Source: Actinomadura hibisca NBRC 15177
Lineage (GTDB): Bacteria > Actinomycetota > Actinomycetes > Streptosporangiales > Streptosporangiaceae
Length of the DNA stretch: 64,000 nucleotides
Assembly (NCBI RefSeq): GCF_001552635.1
Contig: NZ_BCRO01000039.1
Coordinates: forward strand, 1 to 64,000
Reading direction: 5' to 3'
The notes under the pieces are model-generated. The model did not search any database. It was not told the origin of the DNA and saw only the letters and a list, made by a program, of their open reading frames with translations. Both the position numbers and the translations under genes were made by a program. Shown here piece after piece: positions 1 through 8,252 of the stretch (positions are counted from its first letter, which is position 1; each line of letters starts with the position of its first letter).

Positions 1-12
1 TCCCCGGTGGCC

Positions 13-104
13 GGGGTTGCTGGTCATGTTCGGGCGCGGGGCTGGGGTCGGTGGTCGGGTGCGGGGCGCGGGCTGGGGTTGCTGGTCACGCGCGGGGCGC
101 GGGA
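13..104. repeat. 31-bp imperfect tandem repeat, three copies
   Basis: Three adjacent units (13-43, 44-74, 75-104) share the period 31 and the skeleton GGGGTTGCTGGTC followed by GCGGGGC. Units 1 and 3 match best; unit 2 is more diverged. The array touches the window edge and may continue upstream. It lies just beyond the stop of the small minus-strand membrane gene. No function can be assigned. Confidence 0.6.
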
Positions 105-109
105 ATCCC

Positions 110-274
110 TCAGGACCGCCGCTCCCGCATCAAGAACAAGCCCACGCCCGACCCGATCACCGCCACCCCCGTGGCCACGCTGACCAGAATCTGCGTCACC
201 CCGTCAAAGGCAAAACTCGTCGAGACGTTGACGACCAGAGCGAGCACGAACACGGTCCAGAGCAGGGGCTTCAT
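110..274 (-). CDS. small membrane protein, 54 aa
   Basis: The product starts MKPLLWTVFVLALVVNV and has two hydrophobic stretches (about residues 3-20 and 30-48) ending in a basic MRERRS tail, so it is probably a two-helix inner-membrane protein. I chose the ATG at 274 because a GGAAGG ribosome-binding site lies just upstream; a longer reading from 340 adds a segment with no membrane character. It is divergent from the GH20 gene. I do not recognise a family. The stop lies next to the tandem repeat. Confidence 0.6.
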   Translation of the reverse strand: MKPLLWTVFVLALVVNVSTSFAFDGVTQILVSVATGVAVIGSGVGLFLMRERRS

Positions 275-392
275 CGCAGGTGGCCTTCCAGGACGGGAAT
301 CTTGTACCCCAACGATCCCGCTCCACCGCATCCAGCGCATCAGACCCCACTCCCGAACCCATGGTGTAGCCCGCTACACCACAGCACATTTA

Positions 393-408
393 CTTACCAT
401 GTGGTAGG
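393..408. promoter_or_regulatory. palindromic operator 1, upstream of GH20
   Basis: CTTACCATGTGGTAGG, centred about 54 bp before the GH20 start, is a near-palindrome that recurs at 7457-7472 and 11723-11738. All three sit in front of genes of this sugar-use locus. The TetR protein encoded at 7596-8252 is the natural candidate to bind it (inference). Confidence 0.75.
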
Positions 409-454
409 AAACGGAGTGACCGCGGCAACGCCGCTTCTCTTCTCCGGAGGCGCA

Positions 455-2059
455 GTGAACGACTCGACGACCCTGGTCCCCTTCCCGCAGCACCTCGTCC
501 CTCTCCCCGGAAGCGGGCTTCACCTGCGCGAACGGCCCCGCATCGCCGTCGCCGCACCCGGCGAAGCGCTGGGCGCGACCGTCACGGATCTCCTTTCCCG
601 CCTCCACGGCGTCGAGCCCGTCCTCACCACAGAGAACGACAACGACCTCCGCCTCGTCCTAACACCAGCCCCCACGCCACCAGCAGACGACATCACCCCA
701 CCCCAAGGACTCGACCCCCTAGACGGCGACCCCGGCCGCGAGCGCTACCAACTAGAAGTCACCGACAACGGCGCCACCATCACCGCCGCCACCCCCGAAG
801 GGCTCTTCCGCGGAGCCGTCACCTTCGCCCAGCTCCTCCACCACCAAGACGGCGCACTAACCGCCCCCGCCCTCCGCATCACCGACGGCCCCGCCTGGCA
901 CTGGCGCGGCCTCTCCCTCGACGTCGTCCGCCGCTTCTTCACCGTCGACCAGGTCAAGCACGTCATCGACCTCCTCGCCCTCTACAAGTTCAACGTCCTC
1001 CACCTCCACCTCAGCGACAGCCAGGCCTGGCGGCTGGAGATCGACGGCTGGCCCCGCCTCACCGACCCCTCCTTCTGGCCCGGCAAGCCCCTCGCCGACG
1101 AAGGCGTCCGCCCCTACTACACCCAGGCCGACTTCCAGGAGATCGTCGCCTACGCGGCCGCCCGCTTCGTCACCGTCGTTCCCGAGATCGACGTGCCCGG
1201 CCACGTCCTCGCCGCCGTCCGTGCCTACCCCGAGTTGCAGGGCACGGTCACGCCCGCGCACGAGCTGATCGCCTTCCTCGACCCCAACGCGGACGTCGTC
1301 GACCGCTTCGTCACCGACGTCGTCGGCCAGCTCGCGCGGCTCGCGCCGGGCCCCTACCTCCACGTCGGCGGCGACGAGGCGTTCGGCATGCCGCACGACC
1401 TGTACGCGCAGTTCGCCGCCCGCATGCTGGAGATCGTCCGGGCCACCGGCAAGAAGGTCGTCGGCTGGCAGGAGATCGCCCGCTCCGGCACCCTCACCCC
1501 CGACGACCTGGTGCAGGCGTGGATCGGCAAGGGCGACGAGTTCAATCTCGACACCGCCCGCGCCAAGGCCCCCGAGAAGTACTGGCCCCTCCTGGAGCAG
1601 GTCGCCGAGACCTTCGCCCAGGCAGTCCATGACGTCCCCACGGCCGTCGCCGCCAACGCCCCGGTGCTCGCCTCCGCCAGCAGCCACATGTACCTGGACC
1701 GGCGCTACGCCGAAGACTCCGTCCAGCAAGACCAGAACGAGCTGCGCACCCGCGTAGGCGCTGACATCTACCAGCCTCGCACCACCCGCGAGTTGTTCGC
1801 CTGGCGGCCCGACGCCCTCACCGAGATCCCCGACGGCGCCCGCATCGCCGGTGTGGAAGCCGCCATCTGGTGCGAGACCGTCCGCAGCTTCGAGGACCTC
1901 ACCTTCCTCCTGCTGCCCCGCCTCCCCGGCATCGCGGAGAAGGCATGGACCGTCCAAGACACCGAGTGGGACGACTACCGCGCCCGCATCTCCCAGCACG
2001 GCGACTGGTGGAGCCGCCTCGGCCTGGACGGCTACTACCGCTCGGCCGACGTCTTCTAA
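455..2059 (+). CDS. GH20 beta-N-acetylhexosaminidase, 534 aa
   Basis: Glycoside hydrolase family 20 enzyme, which removes terminal beta-linked GlcNAc/GalNAc by substrate-assisted catalysis. Visible features are the N-terminal GH20b-like region, RGLSLDVVRRFF at the start of the barrel, the HLHLSDSQAWRLE strand, VPEIDVPGH, and the catalytic Asp-Glu pair in HVGGDEAFG. The GTG at 455 is chosen because GGAGG at 446-450 precedes it by four bases; open frame continues upstream without a good start. No signal peptide is evident, so it probably acts in the cytosol on imported oligosaccharides. It is preceded by operator 1 and followed by a strong terminator. The exact substrate is uncertain. Confidence 0.9.
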   Translation: MNDSTTLVPFPQHLVPLPGSGLHLRERPRIAVAAPGEALGATVTDLLSRLHGVEPVLTTENDNDLRLVLTPAPTPPADDITPPQGLDPLDGDPGRERYQLEVTDNGATITAATPEGLFRGAVTFAQLLHHQDGALTAPALRITDGPAWHWRGLSLDVVRRFFTVDQVKHVIDLLALYKFNVLHLHLSDSQAWRLEIDGWPRLTDPSFWPGKPLADEGVRPYYTQADFQEIVAYAAARFVTVVPEIDVPGHVLAAVRAYPELQGTVTPAHELIAFLDPNADVVDRFVTDVVGQLARLAPGPYLHVGGDEAFGMPHDLYAQFAARMLEIVRATGKKVVGWQEIARSGTLTPDDLVQAWIGKGDEFNLDTARAKAPEKYWPLLEQVAETFAQAVHDVPTAVAANAPVLASASSHMYLDRRYAEDSVQQDQNELRTRVGADIYQPRTTRELFAWRPDALTEIPDGARIAGVEAAIWCETVRSFEDLTFLLLPRLPGIAEKAWTVQDTEWDDYRARISQHGDWWSRLGLDGYYRSADVF

Positions 2060-2069
2060 ATGAACAAGT

Positions 2070-2102
2070 GAAAGGGGCGCGGTCAACGACCGCGCCCCTT
2101 TC
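2070..2102. terminator. bidirectional intrinsic terminator
   Basis: A perfect 15-bp inverted repeat, GAAAGGGGCGCGGTC, with loop AAC, lies between the convergent GH20 and ABC ATPase genes. The arms start with GAAA and end in TTTC, so each strand has a short T run at the stem end. Confidence 0.85.
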
Positions 2103-2140
2103 CCCTCGGCCGCGCCCCCGCGCCCAAGCCCCTGTCCGCC

Positions 2141-2983
2141 CTACCCCGCCGCCCTCTCCCGCTCGAACGCCTCCCGTCGCGCCCGCTGCTCCGCCACATC
2201 CGCCACCGGCGCAGCCAGCAACAAGCTCCGCGTATAGACATGTTGCGGTCGCTCCGTCACCTCCGCCGCGTCCCCCGTCTCCACGATCACCCCCTGGTGG
2301 ATCACCGCCACCCGATGGCTCACGAACCGCACCACCGCCAGGTCATGCGAGACGAACAGGTACGACACCCCCGTCCCCTCCTGGATCTCCAGCAGCAGTT
2401 CCAGCACCGTCTGCTGCGTGGTCAGGTCCAGCGCCGACACCGGCTCGTCGCACACGATCAGTCGCGGCCCGATCGCCAGCGCCCGCGCGATCGCCACCCG
2501 CTGCCGCTGGCCCCCCGAGAACTCCCGCGGCAGCCGCGCCGCCGAGTCGGACGGCAGATGCACCCGCTCCAGCAGCCCCGCGACCCGCCCCCGCGCCTCC
2601 GCCCGCGACAACCCCTGCGCCAGCAGCGGTTCCGACAGCGTGTCCCCGATCGTCAGCGACGGGTTCAGCGACGTGTACGGGTCCTGGAACACCACCTGCA
2701 AGTCGCGGCTCAGCGTCCGCCGACGCCGAGGCGTCGCCCCGTCGATGCGCTCCCCGGCGAAGGTGATCGTCCCGGACCGCGCCGGCACCAGGCCGAGGAT
2801 CGCCCGGCCCAGCGTCGTCTTGCCCGACCCCGACCCGCCCACCAGGCCCAGCGTCTCGCCCGGCCGCACCGCCAGCGACACCCCGTTCAGCACGTCGGTC
2901 CGCGCAGCCCGACGACCCCGGCCCCGACCCGGGAAGGAGACGTGCAGGTCCTCCACCGCCAGCAAGTTCTCGACATCACTCAC
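2141..2983 (-). CDS. ABC importer ATP-binding protein (OppF/DppF type), 280 aa
   Basis: Cytosolic ATPase of a peptide/nickel/oligosaccharide-family importer. It shows Walker A GGSGSGKTT, the signature FSGGQRQRVAIARAL, Walker B LIVCDEPVSALD and a switch histidine in SHDLAV. The start is GTG at 2983, overlapping the stop of the upstream fused permease-ATPase gene by four bases (GTGA), so translation is probably coupled. It is the last gene of the importer operon, with the shared terminator at 2070-2102. It should pair with the ATPase half of the fusion protein to make the heterodimer usual in this family. Confidence 0.92.
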   Translation of the reverse strand: MSDVENLLAVEDLHVSFPGRGRGRRAARTDVLNGVSLAVRPGETLGLVGGSGSGKTTLGRAILGLVPARSGTITFAGERIDGATPRRRRTLSRDLQVVFQDPYTSLNPSLTIGDTLSEPLLAQGLSRAEARGRVAGLLERVHLPSDSAARLPREFSGGQRQRVAIARALAIGPRLIVCDEPVSALDLTTQQTVLELLLEIQEGTGVSYLFVSHDLAVVRFVSHRVAVIHQGVIVETGDAAEVTERPQHVYTRSLLLAAPVADVAEQRARREAFERERAAG

Positions 2984-4863
2984 GCCGTCTCTCCCTTCCA
3001 GGCTCCCCGCGCGGGCGCGCGGTCCAGCACCGCGCCGAGCAGCCGCCGGGTGTAGGGCTCCTCAGGCGCGTGCAGGATCTGCTCGGCCGTCCCCGTCTCC
3101 ACGATCCGGCCGTCGTGCATCACCGCGACCCGGTCGCACACGTCGGCGACCACCCCGAGGTTGTGGGTCACCAGCAGCACGCCCATCCCGCGCTCGCGCT
3201 GCAACCGGCGCAGCAGGCCCAGCACCTCGGCCTGCACCAGCACGTCCAGCGCGGTGGTCGGCTCGTCGGCGATCAGCAGGTCCGGGTCGCACGACATCGC
3301 GCCCGCGATCAGCACCCGCTGCGCCATGCCGCCGGAGATCTGGTGCGGGTAGGAAGCGAAGACCCGCTCGGGGTCGGTGATCTCCACCTGCCGCAGCAGG
3401 TCCAGCGCCCGCTTCCGCGCCTCCGCCCTGGAGATCTTCAGCTTGTACCGCATCGGTTCGGTGAGCTGGGTGCCGATGGTGAACGACGGGTCCAGGTTGC
3501 TCATCGGCTCCTGCGGCACGTACGCCACCACGGTCCCGCGCAGCGCCCGGTGCGCGCGCTCGTCCAGCCCGACGATCTCGGTCCCCGCGACGGTGACGCT
3601 GCCCCCGGCGACCCGCCCGCCCTCGGGCAGGATGCCGAGCACCGAGAAGGCCGTCTGCGTCTTGCCCGACCCCGACTCGCCGACCAGCCCCACGATCTCC
3701 CCGGCGCGCACGTCGATGTCCACGCCGTGCACGACCTCCTTCACCGTCCCGTCGGCCAGGTCGTAGGCGACGCGCAGCCCCCGCACCGACAGCAGCTCCG
3801 CCCGCTCGCCGACCTCCCCGGACACGGGGCCGGACGGCGCGGGTTCCGACGGCGCGGATTCGGACAGCACGGATTCAGACGGCGCGGGTTCCGACGACAC
3901 GAGCCCCGGTGACACAAGCTCCGGCGACGCAAGTTCCGACGACACGAGTCCCGACCCCCCGCGACGCGCCTTCCGCCGCGCCGCAGGAGCCCCCCGATCC
4001 TCCAACGCATCCCGCAGCGCACTGGCCAGCAGCACCAGCGACGCGCTGGTCAGCCCCAACGCCAACCCCGGCCACACGATCATCGTCGGCGCCCGCTGGA
4101 TGTTCCCGAACGCCTCGTTCAGCATCGCGCCCCACGTCGGCGTCGATCCGCTGCCCACCCCCAGGAACTCCAGCCCCGCCTGCAACCCGATCGCGATCCC
4201 CGCCACCAGCGCCGTCTGGATGATGATCGGCGCGCGCACCACGATCAGCACGTGCCGCGCCACGATCCGCGCGTCGCTCAGCCCCGCGACCCGCGCCGCG
4301 TCCACGTACAGCTCGCCCCGCACCCCGGCGACCACCCCGCGCACCAGCCGGAAGAAGCTCGGCGAGATCAGCACGCCCAGCACGACCATCAGCACCCACA
4401 CCGTGGGCCCGAGGATCGCGCGCGAGGCCAGCAGCACCACCATCGCGGGCAGCGCCATCACCAGGTTGACGACCCAGCTCGCGGCCGCGTCGAACCGGCC
4501 GCCCCGGTACCCGGCCAGCAGCCCCGACGGCACGCCGATCACCAGCGCCACCACCAGGGCCAGCAGCGCGCCGCCCAGCGTGTTGCGGCCCCCGTACAAC
4601 AACCGCGCCACCATGTCGCGCCCGGCCGAGTCGAAGCCCAGCGGGTGCCCGCCGGTCGGTCCGCCGAACGAGTCGCGCAGGCTGGCCACGTTCGGGCCCT
4701 GCGGGCTGAGCAGCGGCGCGAACAGCACCGCCAGCACGATCAGGGCCAGCACCACCGCCGAGACCAGCCCGAGCGGGTTGCGCAACACCCGCCGCAACAC
4801 CCCGTTACCCCCGCCGCCGCCCTTGCCGCCGTTGTTCCCACGGCCGCCTCCGTCGCCGCTCAT
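2980..4863 (-). CDS. ABC permease-ATPase fusion (DppC-DppD), 627 aa
   Basis: One polypeptide carries a DppC-type permease (about residues 1-290: N-terminal Gly-rich segment, about six membrane helices, EAA-like loop around ARVAGLSDARIVARHVL) and a DppD-type ATPase (about 346-627: Walker A GESGSGKTQ, signature ISGGMAQRV, Walker B LLIADEPTTALD). Between them is a 50-residue Ser/Pro/Glu linker made of five-residue repeats. The ATG at 4863 overlaps the stop of the permease gene upstream by four bases (ATGA). Such fusions are known in actinobacterial importers of this family; the repetitive linker is the unusual part. Confidence 0.9.
   Translation of the reverse strand: MSGDGGGRGNNGGKGGGGGNGVLRRVLRNPLGLVSAVVLALIVLAVLFAPLLSPQGPNVASLRDSFGGPTGGHPLGFDSAGRDMVARLLYGGRNTLGGALLALVVALVIGVPSGLLAGYRGGRFDAAASWVVNLVMALPAMVVLLASRAILGPTVWVLMVVLGVLISPSFFRLVRGVVAGVRGELYVDAARVAGLSDARIVARHVLIVVRAPIIIQTALVAGIAIGLQAGLEFLGVGSGSTPTWGAMLNEAFGNIQRAPTMIVWPGLALGLTSASLVLLASALRDALEDRGAPAARRKARRGGSGLVSSELASPELVSPGLVSSEPAPSESVLSESAPSEPAPSGPVSGEVGERAELLSVRGLRVAYDLADGTVKEVVHGVDIDVRAGEIVGLVGESGSGKTQTAFSVLGILPEGGRVAGGSVTVAGTEIVGLDERAHRALRGTVVAYVPQEPMSNLDPSFTIGTQLTEPMRYKLKISRAEARKRALDLLRQVEITDPERVFASYPHQISGGMAQRVLIAGAMSCDPDLLIADEPTTALDVLVQAEVLGLLRRLQRERGMGVLLVTHNLGVVADVCDRVAVMHDGRIVETGTAEQILHAPEEPYTRRLLGAVLDRAPARGAWKGETA
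3822..3950. repeat. 15-bp degenerate repeats coding the fusion linker
   Basis: Units resembling GGTTCCGACGGCGCG/GATTCGGACAGCACG repeat along the stretch that codes SEPAP, SESVL, SESAP, SEPAP, SPGLV and similar pentapeptides. Period 15 keeps the frame, so copy number can vary without breaking the protein. Confidence 0.6.
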
Positions 4864-5801
4864 GCGGTCCTCGCCTTCGGGTCCAGCCAGCCGATCAGGA
4901 CGTCCACCAGCAGGTTCACCGCGATCACCCCGACCACCGTGACCGAGACCAGCGCCATGATCACAGGGATGTCGCCCCGCGTCGTGTAGGTGACGGTCAT
5001 GCTCCCGATGCCCGGCAGCCCGAAGATCTGCTCCACCAGCACCGCGCCCCCCAGCAGCCCGACGAACTGCATCCCCAGCACCGTCAGCGCGGGCGCGGCC
5101 GCGTTGCGCAGCACGTGCCGGAACAACACCCGCGACGGCGGCAGCCCCCGCGCGCGCAGCGTCCGCACGTAGTCGCGGCGCAGCACGTCGATCACCGCGC
5201 CGCGCACCTGCTGCGACACCCCGGCCACGCCCGCCACCGACAGCGACGCCACCGGCAGCGTGATCGTGGACAACCAGCCCGGCACCGACTCGGCGATGTC
5301 GGTGTAGCCGATCGCCGGGAACCAGCGCAGCTTGACGGCGAACACCACCACGATGATCAGCGTCACCAGGAAGCCGGGCAGCGCGTACCCCAGCACCCCC
5401 AGCACCTGCACCACCCGGTCGGCGACCCCGCGTCGCACGCCCGCCCACACCCCGAGCAGCAGCGACAACACGGCGGTGACGCCCGTGACGCCCAGCATCA
5501 GGCTGACGGTCACCGGCAGCCGCGTGGACAGGGCCTGCACCACGTTCTCGCCGGTGAACCAGGAGGTGCCGAAGTCGCCCCGGACGGCGTGCGCCAGCCA
5601 GTCGGCGTACTGGACGAACACCGGCCGGTCCAGGCCGAGTTCGGCGTTCTTGGCGTCGACGGTGGCCTGGGGCGCGTTCGACCCCAGCAGTTGCCGCCCC
5701 ACGTCCAGATCGGGGATCGACAGCAGCAGATAGGACAGCAGGGAGATCACGAACAGGAGCACCACCCCCGCGGCGACCCTGCGTGCAACGAAGCTCAGCA
5801 T
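4860..5801 (-). CDS. ABC importer permease (DppB type), 313 aa
   Basis: Integral membrane permease. It starts MLSFVARRVAAGVVLLFVIS, with the first helix at about 9-30, then a periplasmic-type loop (VDAKNAELGLDRPVFVQYADWL) and five further helices. The loop RRDYVRTLRARGLPPSRVLFRHVLRN is the EAA-like motif contacting the ATPases. It is typical in length for the DppB family. It follows the binding-protein gene after 61 bases holding a hairpin, and overlaps the next gene by four bases. Confidence 0.93.
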   Translation of the reverse strand: MLSFVARRVAAGVVLLFVISLLSYLLLSIPDLDVGRQLLGSNAPQATVDAKNAELGLDRPVFVQYADWLAHAVRGDFGTSWFTGENVVQALSTRLPVTVSLMLGVTGVTAVLSLLLGVWAGVRRGVADRVVQVLGVLGYALPGFLVTLIIVVVFAVKLRWFPAIGYTDIAESVPGWLSTITLPVASLSVAGVAGVSQQVRGAVIDVLRRDYVRTLRARGLPPSRVLFRHVLRNAAAPALTVLGMQFVGLLGGAVLVEQIFGLPGIGSMTVTYTTRGDIPVIMALVSVTVVGVIAVNLLVDVLIGWLDPKARTA

Positions 5802-5826
5802 GTGACTCGGTTTCCGTGCTCGGCCC

Positions 5827-5858
5827 CGGCGGGGACGGGCGACGGCCCGCCCCCGCCG
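5827..5858. promoter_or_regulatory. intercistronic hairpin between binding-protein and permease genes
   Basis: A 14-bp inverted repeat with one mismatch (CGGCGGGGACGGGC and GCCCGCCCCCGCCG, loop GACG) lies between the lipoprotein stop and the permease start. In importer operons such hairpins commonly protect the binding-protein mRNA or attenuate the downstream genes; that role is inferred here. There is no T run. Confidence 0.5.
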
Positions 5859-5862
5859 CGCC

Positions 5863-7389
5863 TCACTTGGCGGGGGCGTAGTTGTACAGGGCGGGCACGG
5901 CCATGCCGGACTGCGGCGTGACGCGCACGGTGCCGTCGGAGACGTGCAGGTAGGACATCCGGTAGAACGGCACGAACCACGCCTGCTCCACCAGGTGCCG
6001 GTTGAGCGCCTGGAGGTCGGCCTTGGCGGTCCCGTCCGGCGCGGCCTGGATCTTGGGCAGCAGGCTCTTCAGCGTGTCGTCGCTGGTCCCGAACATGTTG
6101 AACACGCCGGGCAGCACGTAGTCGCCGACGCCGATCCAGTCGGCGTCGGGCTGGCCCAGGTTCATGACCATCGCGGGGTAGGCGCGGTCGGTGAAGATGC
6201 GGCGCACGGCCCCGGCGTCCACGTCGTCCCAGGTCAGCTTGACGCCGATCGCGTTCAGGTCGGTCTGGAGGGAGGAGGCGAGCGCGTCGGGGACGATGGC
6301 CTGGATGCGCGGCAGCTTGAGCGTGAAGCCGGACGCGAACCCGGCCTGCTTGAGCAGGTCGCGGGCCTTGGCCGGGTCGTGCGGGTAGGCGGTGTCCAGC
6401 TCCGGCACGTAACCGGCGGACTTCGCGCCGAAGATCTGGCTGGTGGCCGTGCCGCGCCCCTGCCGGATCTTGCTGAGCATCGTGGCGCGGTCGATGGCGA
6501 GGTTCAGCGCCTGCCGCACGCGCGCGTCCTTCAGCGCCGGGACCAGCGCGCCGCCCCGGTCGAACAGGATCATGCCCTGGAAGTCGAACTCCTGCTTGAC
6601 CGTCTTCACCTTGGGGTCGGACTCGATCCCGGCCTGCTGGTCGGCGTTCTGGAGGAGGGCCGCGTTGAGCTGCCCGGTCTTGACGCCGTTGACGATCGCG
6701 GTCTCGTTGTCGAAGTAGCTGATCGTCACGCCCTCGTAGGGCAGCTTGCTCCCCCAGTAGTTCTTGGCGCGGGTGTAGACCCACTTGGTGCCGATGGCGG
6801 ACTTGGCCGAGTCCAGCTCGTAGGGGCCGGTGCCGTCGGGCTTGGTCTTGAGGGGGTCGCCGGGCTTGGTGAAGGACTTGGGGTTGGCCATCAGCCCGGC
6901 CGCGTCGCTGAGGTAGTAGAGCATCGCGGGGTTGGGCTGGGCGAGCTTCACCGTCACGTGGGTGGCGTCGTCGGCGGTGATGGACTTGACGTCCTTGAGC
7001 GTCTTGGCCTGCGCGCCCGCCTTCTTGCCGAAGCGCTCCATGTTGGCCTTGACGGCGGCGGCGTCGAACGGCGAGCCGTCGTCGAACTTCACGCCGTCGC
7101 GCAGGGTCAGCTTCAGCTCGGTGCGGTCGCCGCTGTACTTCCACTCGGTGGCCAGCATCGGGCTGTAGGAGCCGTCCGGCTCGCGCTTGATCAGCGTGTC
7201 GTACACCGCCTGGAAGAACGGCAGGGCGCTGCCGTTGGCGTCGGCCGGGTCGAGGCTCTGCGGGAGCGTCATCGTGGCGATGCTGAGCGTCGAACCCGCG
7301 CCGCCCGCCTTGGCCCCGCCGCCCGCGCACCCGGTGAGGGCGGTGGCGCAGGCCGCCGCCAGCGCGACGCCGCTGATGGTCTTCTTCAT
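5863..7389 (-). CDS. ABC importer substrate-binding lipoprotein (SBP_bac_5 type), 508 aa
   Basis: Extracytoplasmic binding protein of the peptide/oligosaccharide importer. The N terminus MKKTISGVALAAACATALTG ends in a lipobox (LTGC), so it should be lipid-anchored outside the membrane. Family motifs include LTLRDGVKFDDGSPFDAAAV and VRQALNLAIDRATML. The ATG at 7389 is chosen because it begins the signal peptide and has a GGAG site upstream; the open frame runs further but without secretion features. It is the first gene of the importer operon, preceded by operator 2. Neighbouring glycosidases suggest a sugar ligand; a peptide ligand cannot be excluded. Confidence 0.92.
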   Translation of the reverse strand: MKKTISGVALAAACATALTGCAGGGAKAGGAGSTLSIATMTLPQSLDPADANGSALPFFQAVYDTLIKREPDGSYSPMLATEWKYSGDRTELKLTLRDGVKFDDGSPFDAAAVKANMERFGKKAGAQAKTLKDVKSITADDATHVTVKLAQPNPAMLYYLSDAAGLMANPKSFTKPGDPLKTKPDGTGPYELDSAKSAIGTKWVYTRAKNYWGSKLPYEGVTISYFDNETAIVNGVKTGQLNAALLQNADQQAGIESDPKVKTVKQEFDFQGMILFDRGGALVPALKDARVRQALNLAIDRATMLSKIRQGRGTATSQIFGAKSAGYVPELDTAYPHDPAKARDLLKQAGFASGFTLKLPRIQAIVPDALASSLQTDLNAIGVKLTWDDVDAGAVRRIFTDRAYPAMVMNLGQPDADWIGVGDYVLPGVFNMFGTSDDTLKSLLPKIQAAPDGTAKADLQALNRHLVEQAWFVPFYRMSYLHVSDGTVRVTPQSGMAVPALYNYAPAK

Positions 7390-7456
7390 GGATTCACTCC
7401 GATGTGAGAGCAAAACGACCCGCCTCGGCAGGATTTCGGCGAGCATACAGCCAGAA

Positions 7457-7472
7457 CTAACCACGTGGTAGG
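7457..7472. promoter_or_regulatory. palindromic operator 2, importer/TetR intergenic
   Basis: CTAACCACGTGGTAGG lies 68 bp before the binding-protein start and 123 bp before the divergent TetR gene, so one site could control both directions. It is the most symmetric of the three copies. Confidence 0.78.
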
Positions 7473-7595
7473 TTTTGCCCGCGGCTTGCGGACGGGCGGA
7501 GGCCGTACGGTTGGCGCAGCGCCGCGGGCGGCCCCGGCGCGGCTCCCATCTGCCCGAATCCGCCATCCGCCAGACATCGCAGAGAGGCCCGGCCC

Positions 7596-8252
7596 GTGAC
7601 CGAGCAGTCCGCACCTCGCCTGAGCAAGGGCGAGCGCACCCGCGCCCGCATCCTGGACTCGGCGACCGAGTTGTTCTCCCGATCGGGCTTCCACGCGGTG
7701 TCGTTGCGCGACATCGCCGCGCACGCCGGGCTCACCCACGCGGGCCTGCTGCACCACTTCCCGGGCAAGGAGGACCTGCTGGTCAAGGTGCTGGGCCGCC
7801 GCGACAAGGTGGACGCGCGGCTGCTGTTCGGCCCCGAGGCCGCGACCCCCGAGGGGCTGCTCGCCACCACCGTCGGGTTCGTCTCCCGCAACATGAGCAC
7901 GCCCGGCCTGGTCGGCCTCTACGTGAAGATCTCCGGCGAGGCCGTCGACCCCGAGCACCCCGCGCACCGCTACTTCGTGGACCGCTACCGGGTGCTGCGC
8001 GAGCAGCTCACCGGCGCGTTCACCGAACTGTTCGCGCAGTCCGACCCGCCGCTGGACCACGACCCGGCCCTGGTCGCCCGCCAGATGCTGGGCCTGATGG
8101 ACGGCCTCCAGACGCAGTGGCTGCTGGAGCCGGACGCGGTGGACATGCACGCCGCGGTCGTCGCGTTCCTGCGCCAGCTCGGCCTGCGCTTCGAGCCCCC
8201 CGCAAGCGACACCGAACGCGAGGTACCGCATGACCGAGAGCAGCACCCCTGA
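7596..8252 (+). CDS. TetR-family regulator of the sugar locus, 218 aa
   Basis: The N-terminal helix-turn-helix is clear: RARILDSATELFSRSGFHAVSLRDIAAHAGLTHAGLLHHFPGKEDLL spans about residues 11-57. The rest is the helical ligand/dimer domain. The GTG at 7596 is preceded by AGAGAGG. It is divergent from the importer, with operator 2 between, and overlaps the GH3 gene by 23 bp, so both are probably on one transcript. Inference: it represses itself, the importer, GH20, GH3 and GH1 through the shared palindrome, released by an imported sugar or product. Confidence 0.9.
   Translation: MTEQSAPRLSKGERTRARILDSATELFSRSGFHAVSLRDIAAHAGLTHAGLLHHFPGKEDLLVKVLGRRDKVDARLLFGPEAATPEGLLATTVGFVSRNMSTPGLVGLYVKISGEAVDPEHPAHRYFVDRYRVLREQLTGAFTELFAQSDPPLDHDPALVARQMLGLMDGLQTQWLLEPDAVDMHAAVVAFLRQLGLRFEPPASDTEREVPHDREQHP

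Noticed and set aside
3822..3950. CRISPR-like array of short repeats
   Set aside because: The 15-bp units are contiguous, degenerate and inside a coding sequence in frame; no spacers or cas genes.
5944..7407. 487-codon plus-strand frame opposite the binding-protein gene
   Set aside because: Shadow of a well-supported lipoprotein gene; Val/Gly/Leu/His-rich with no motif.
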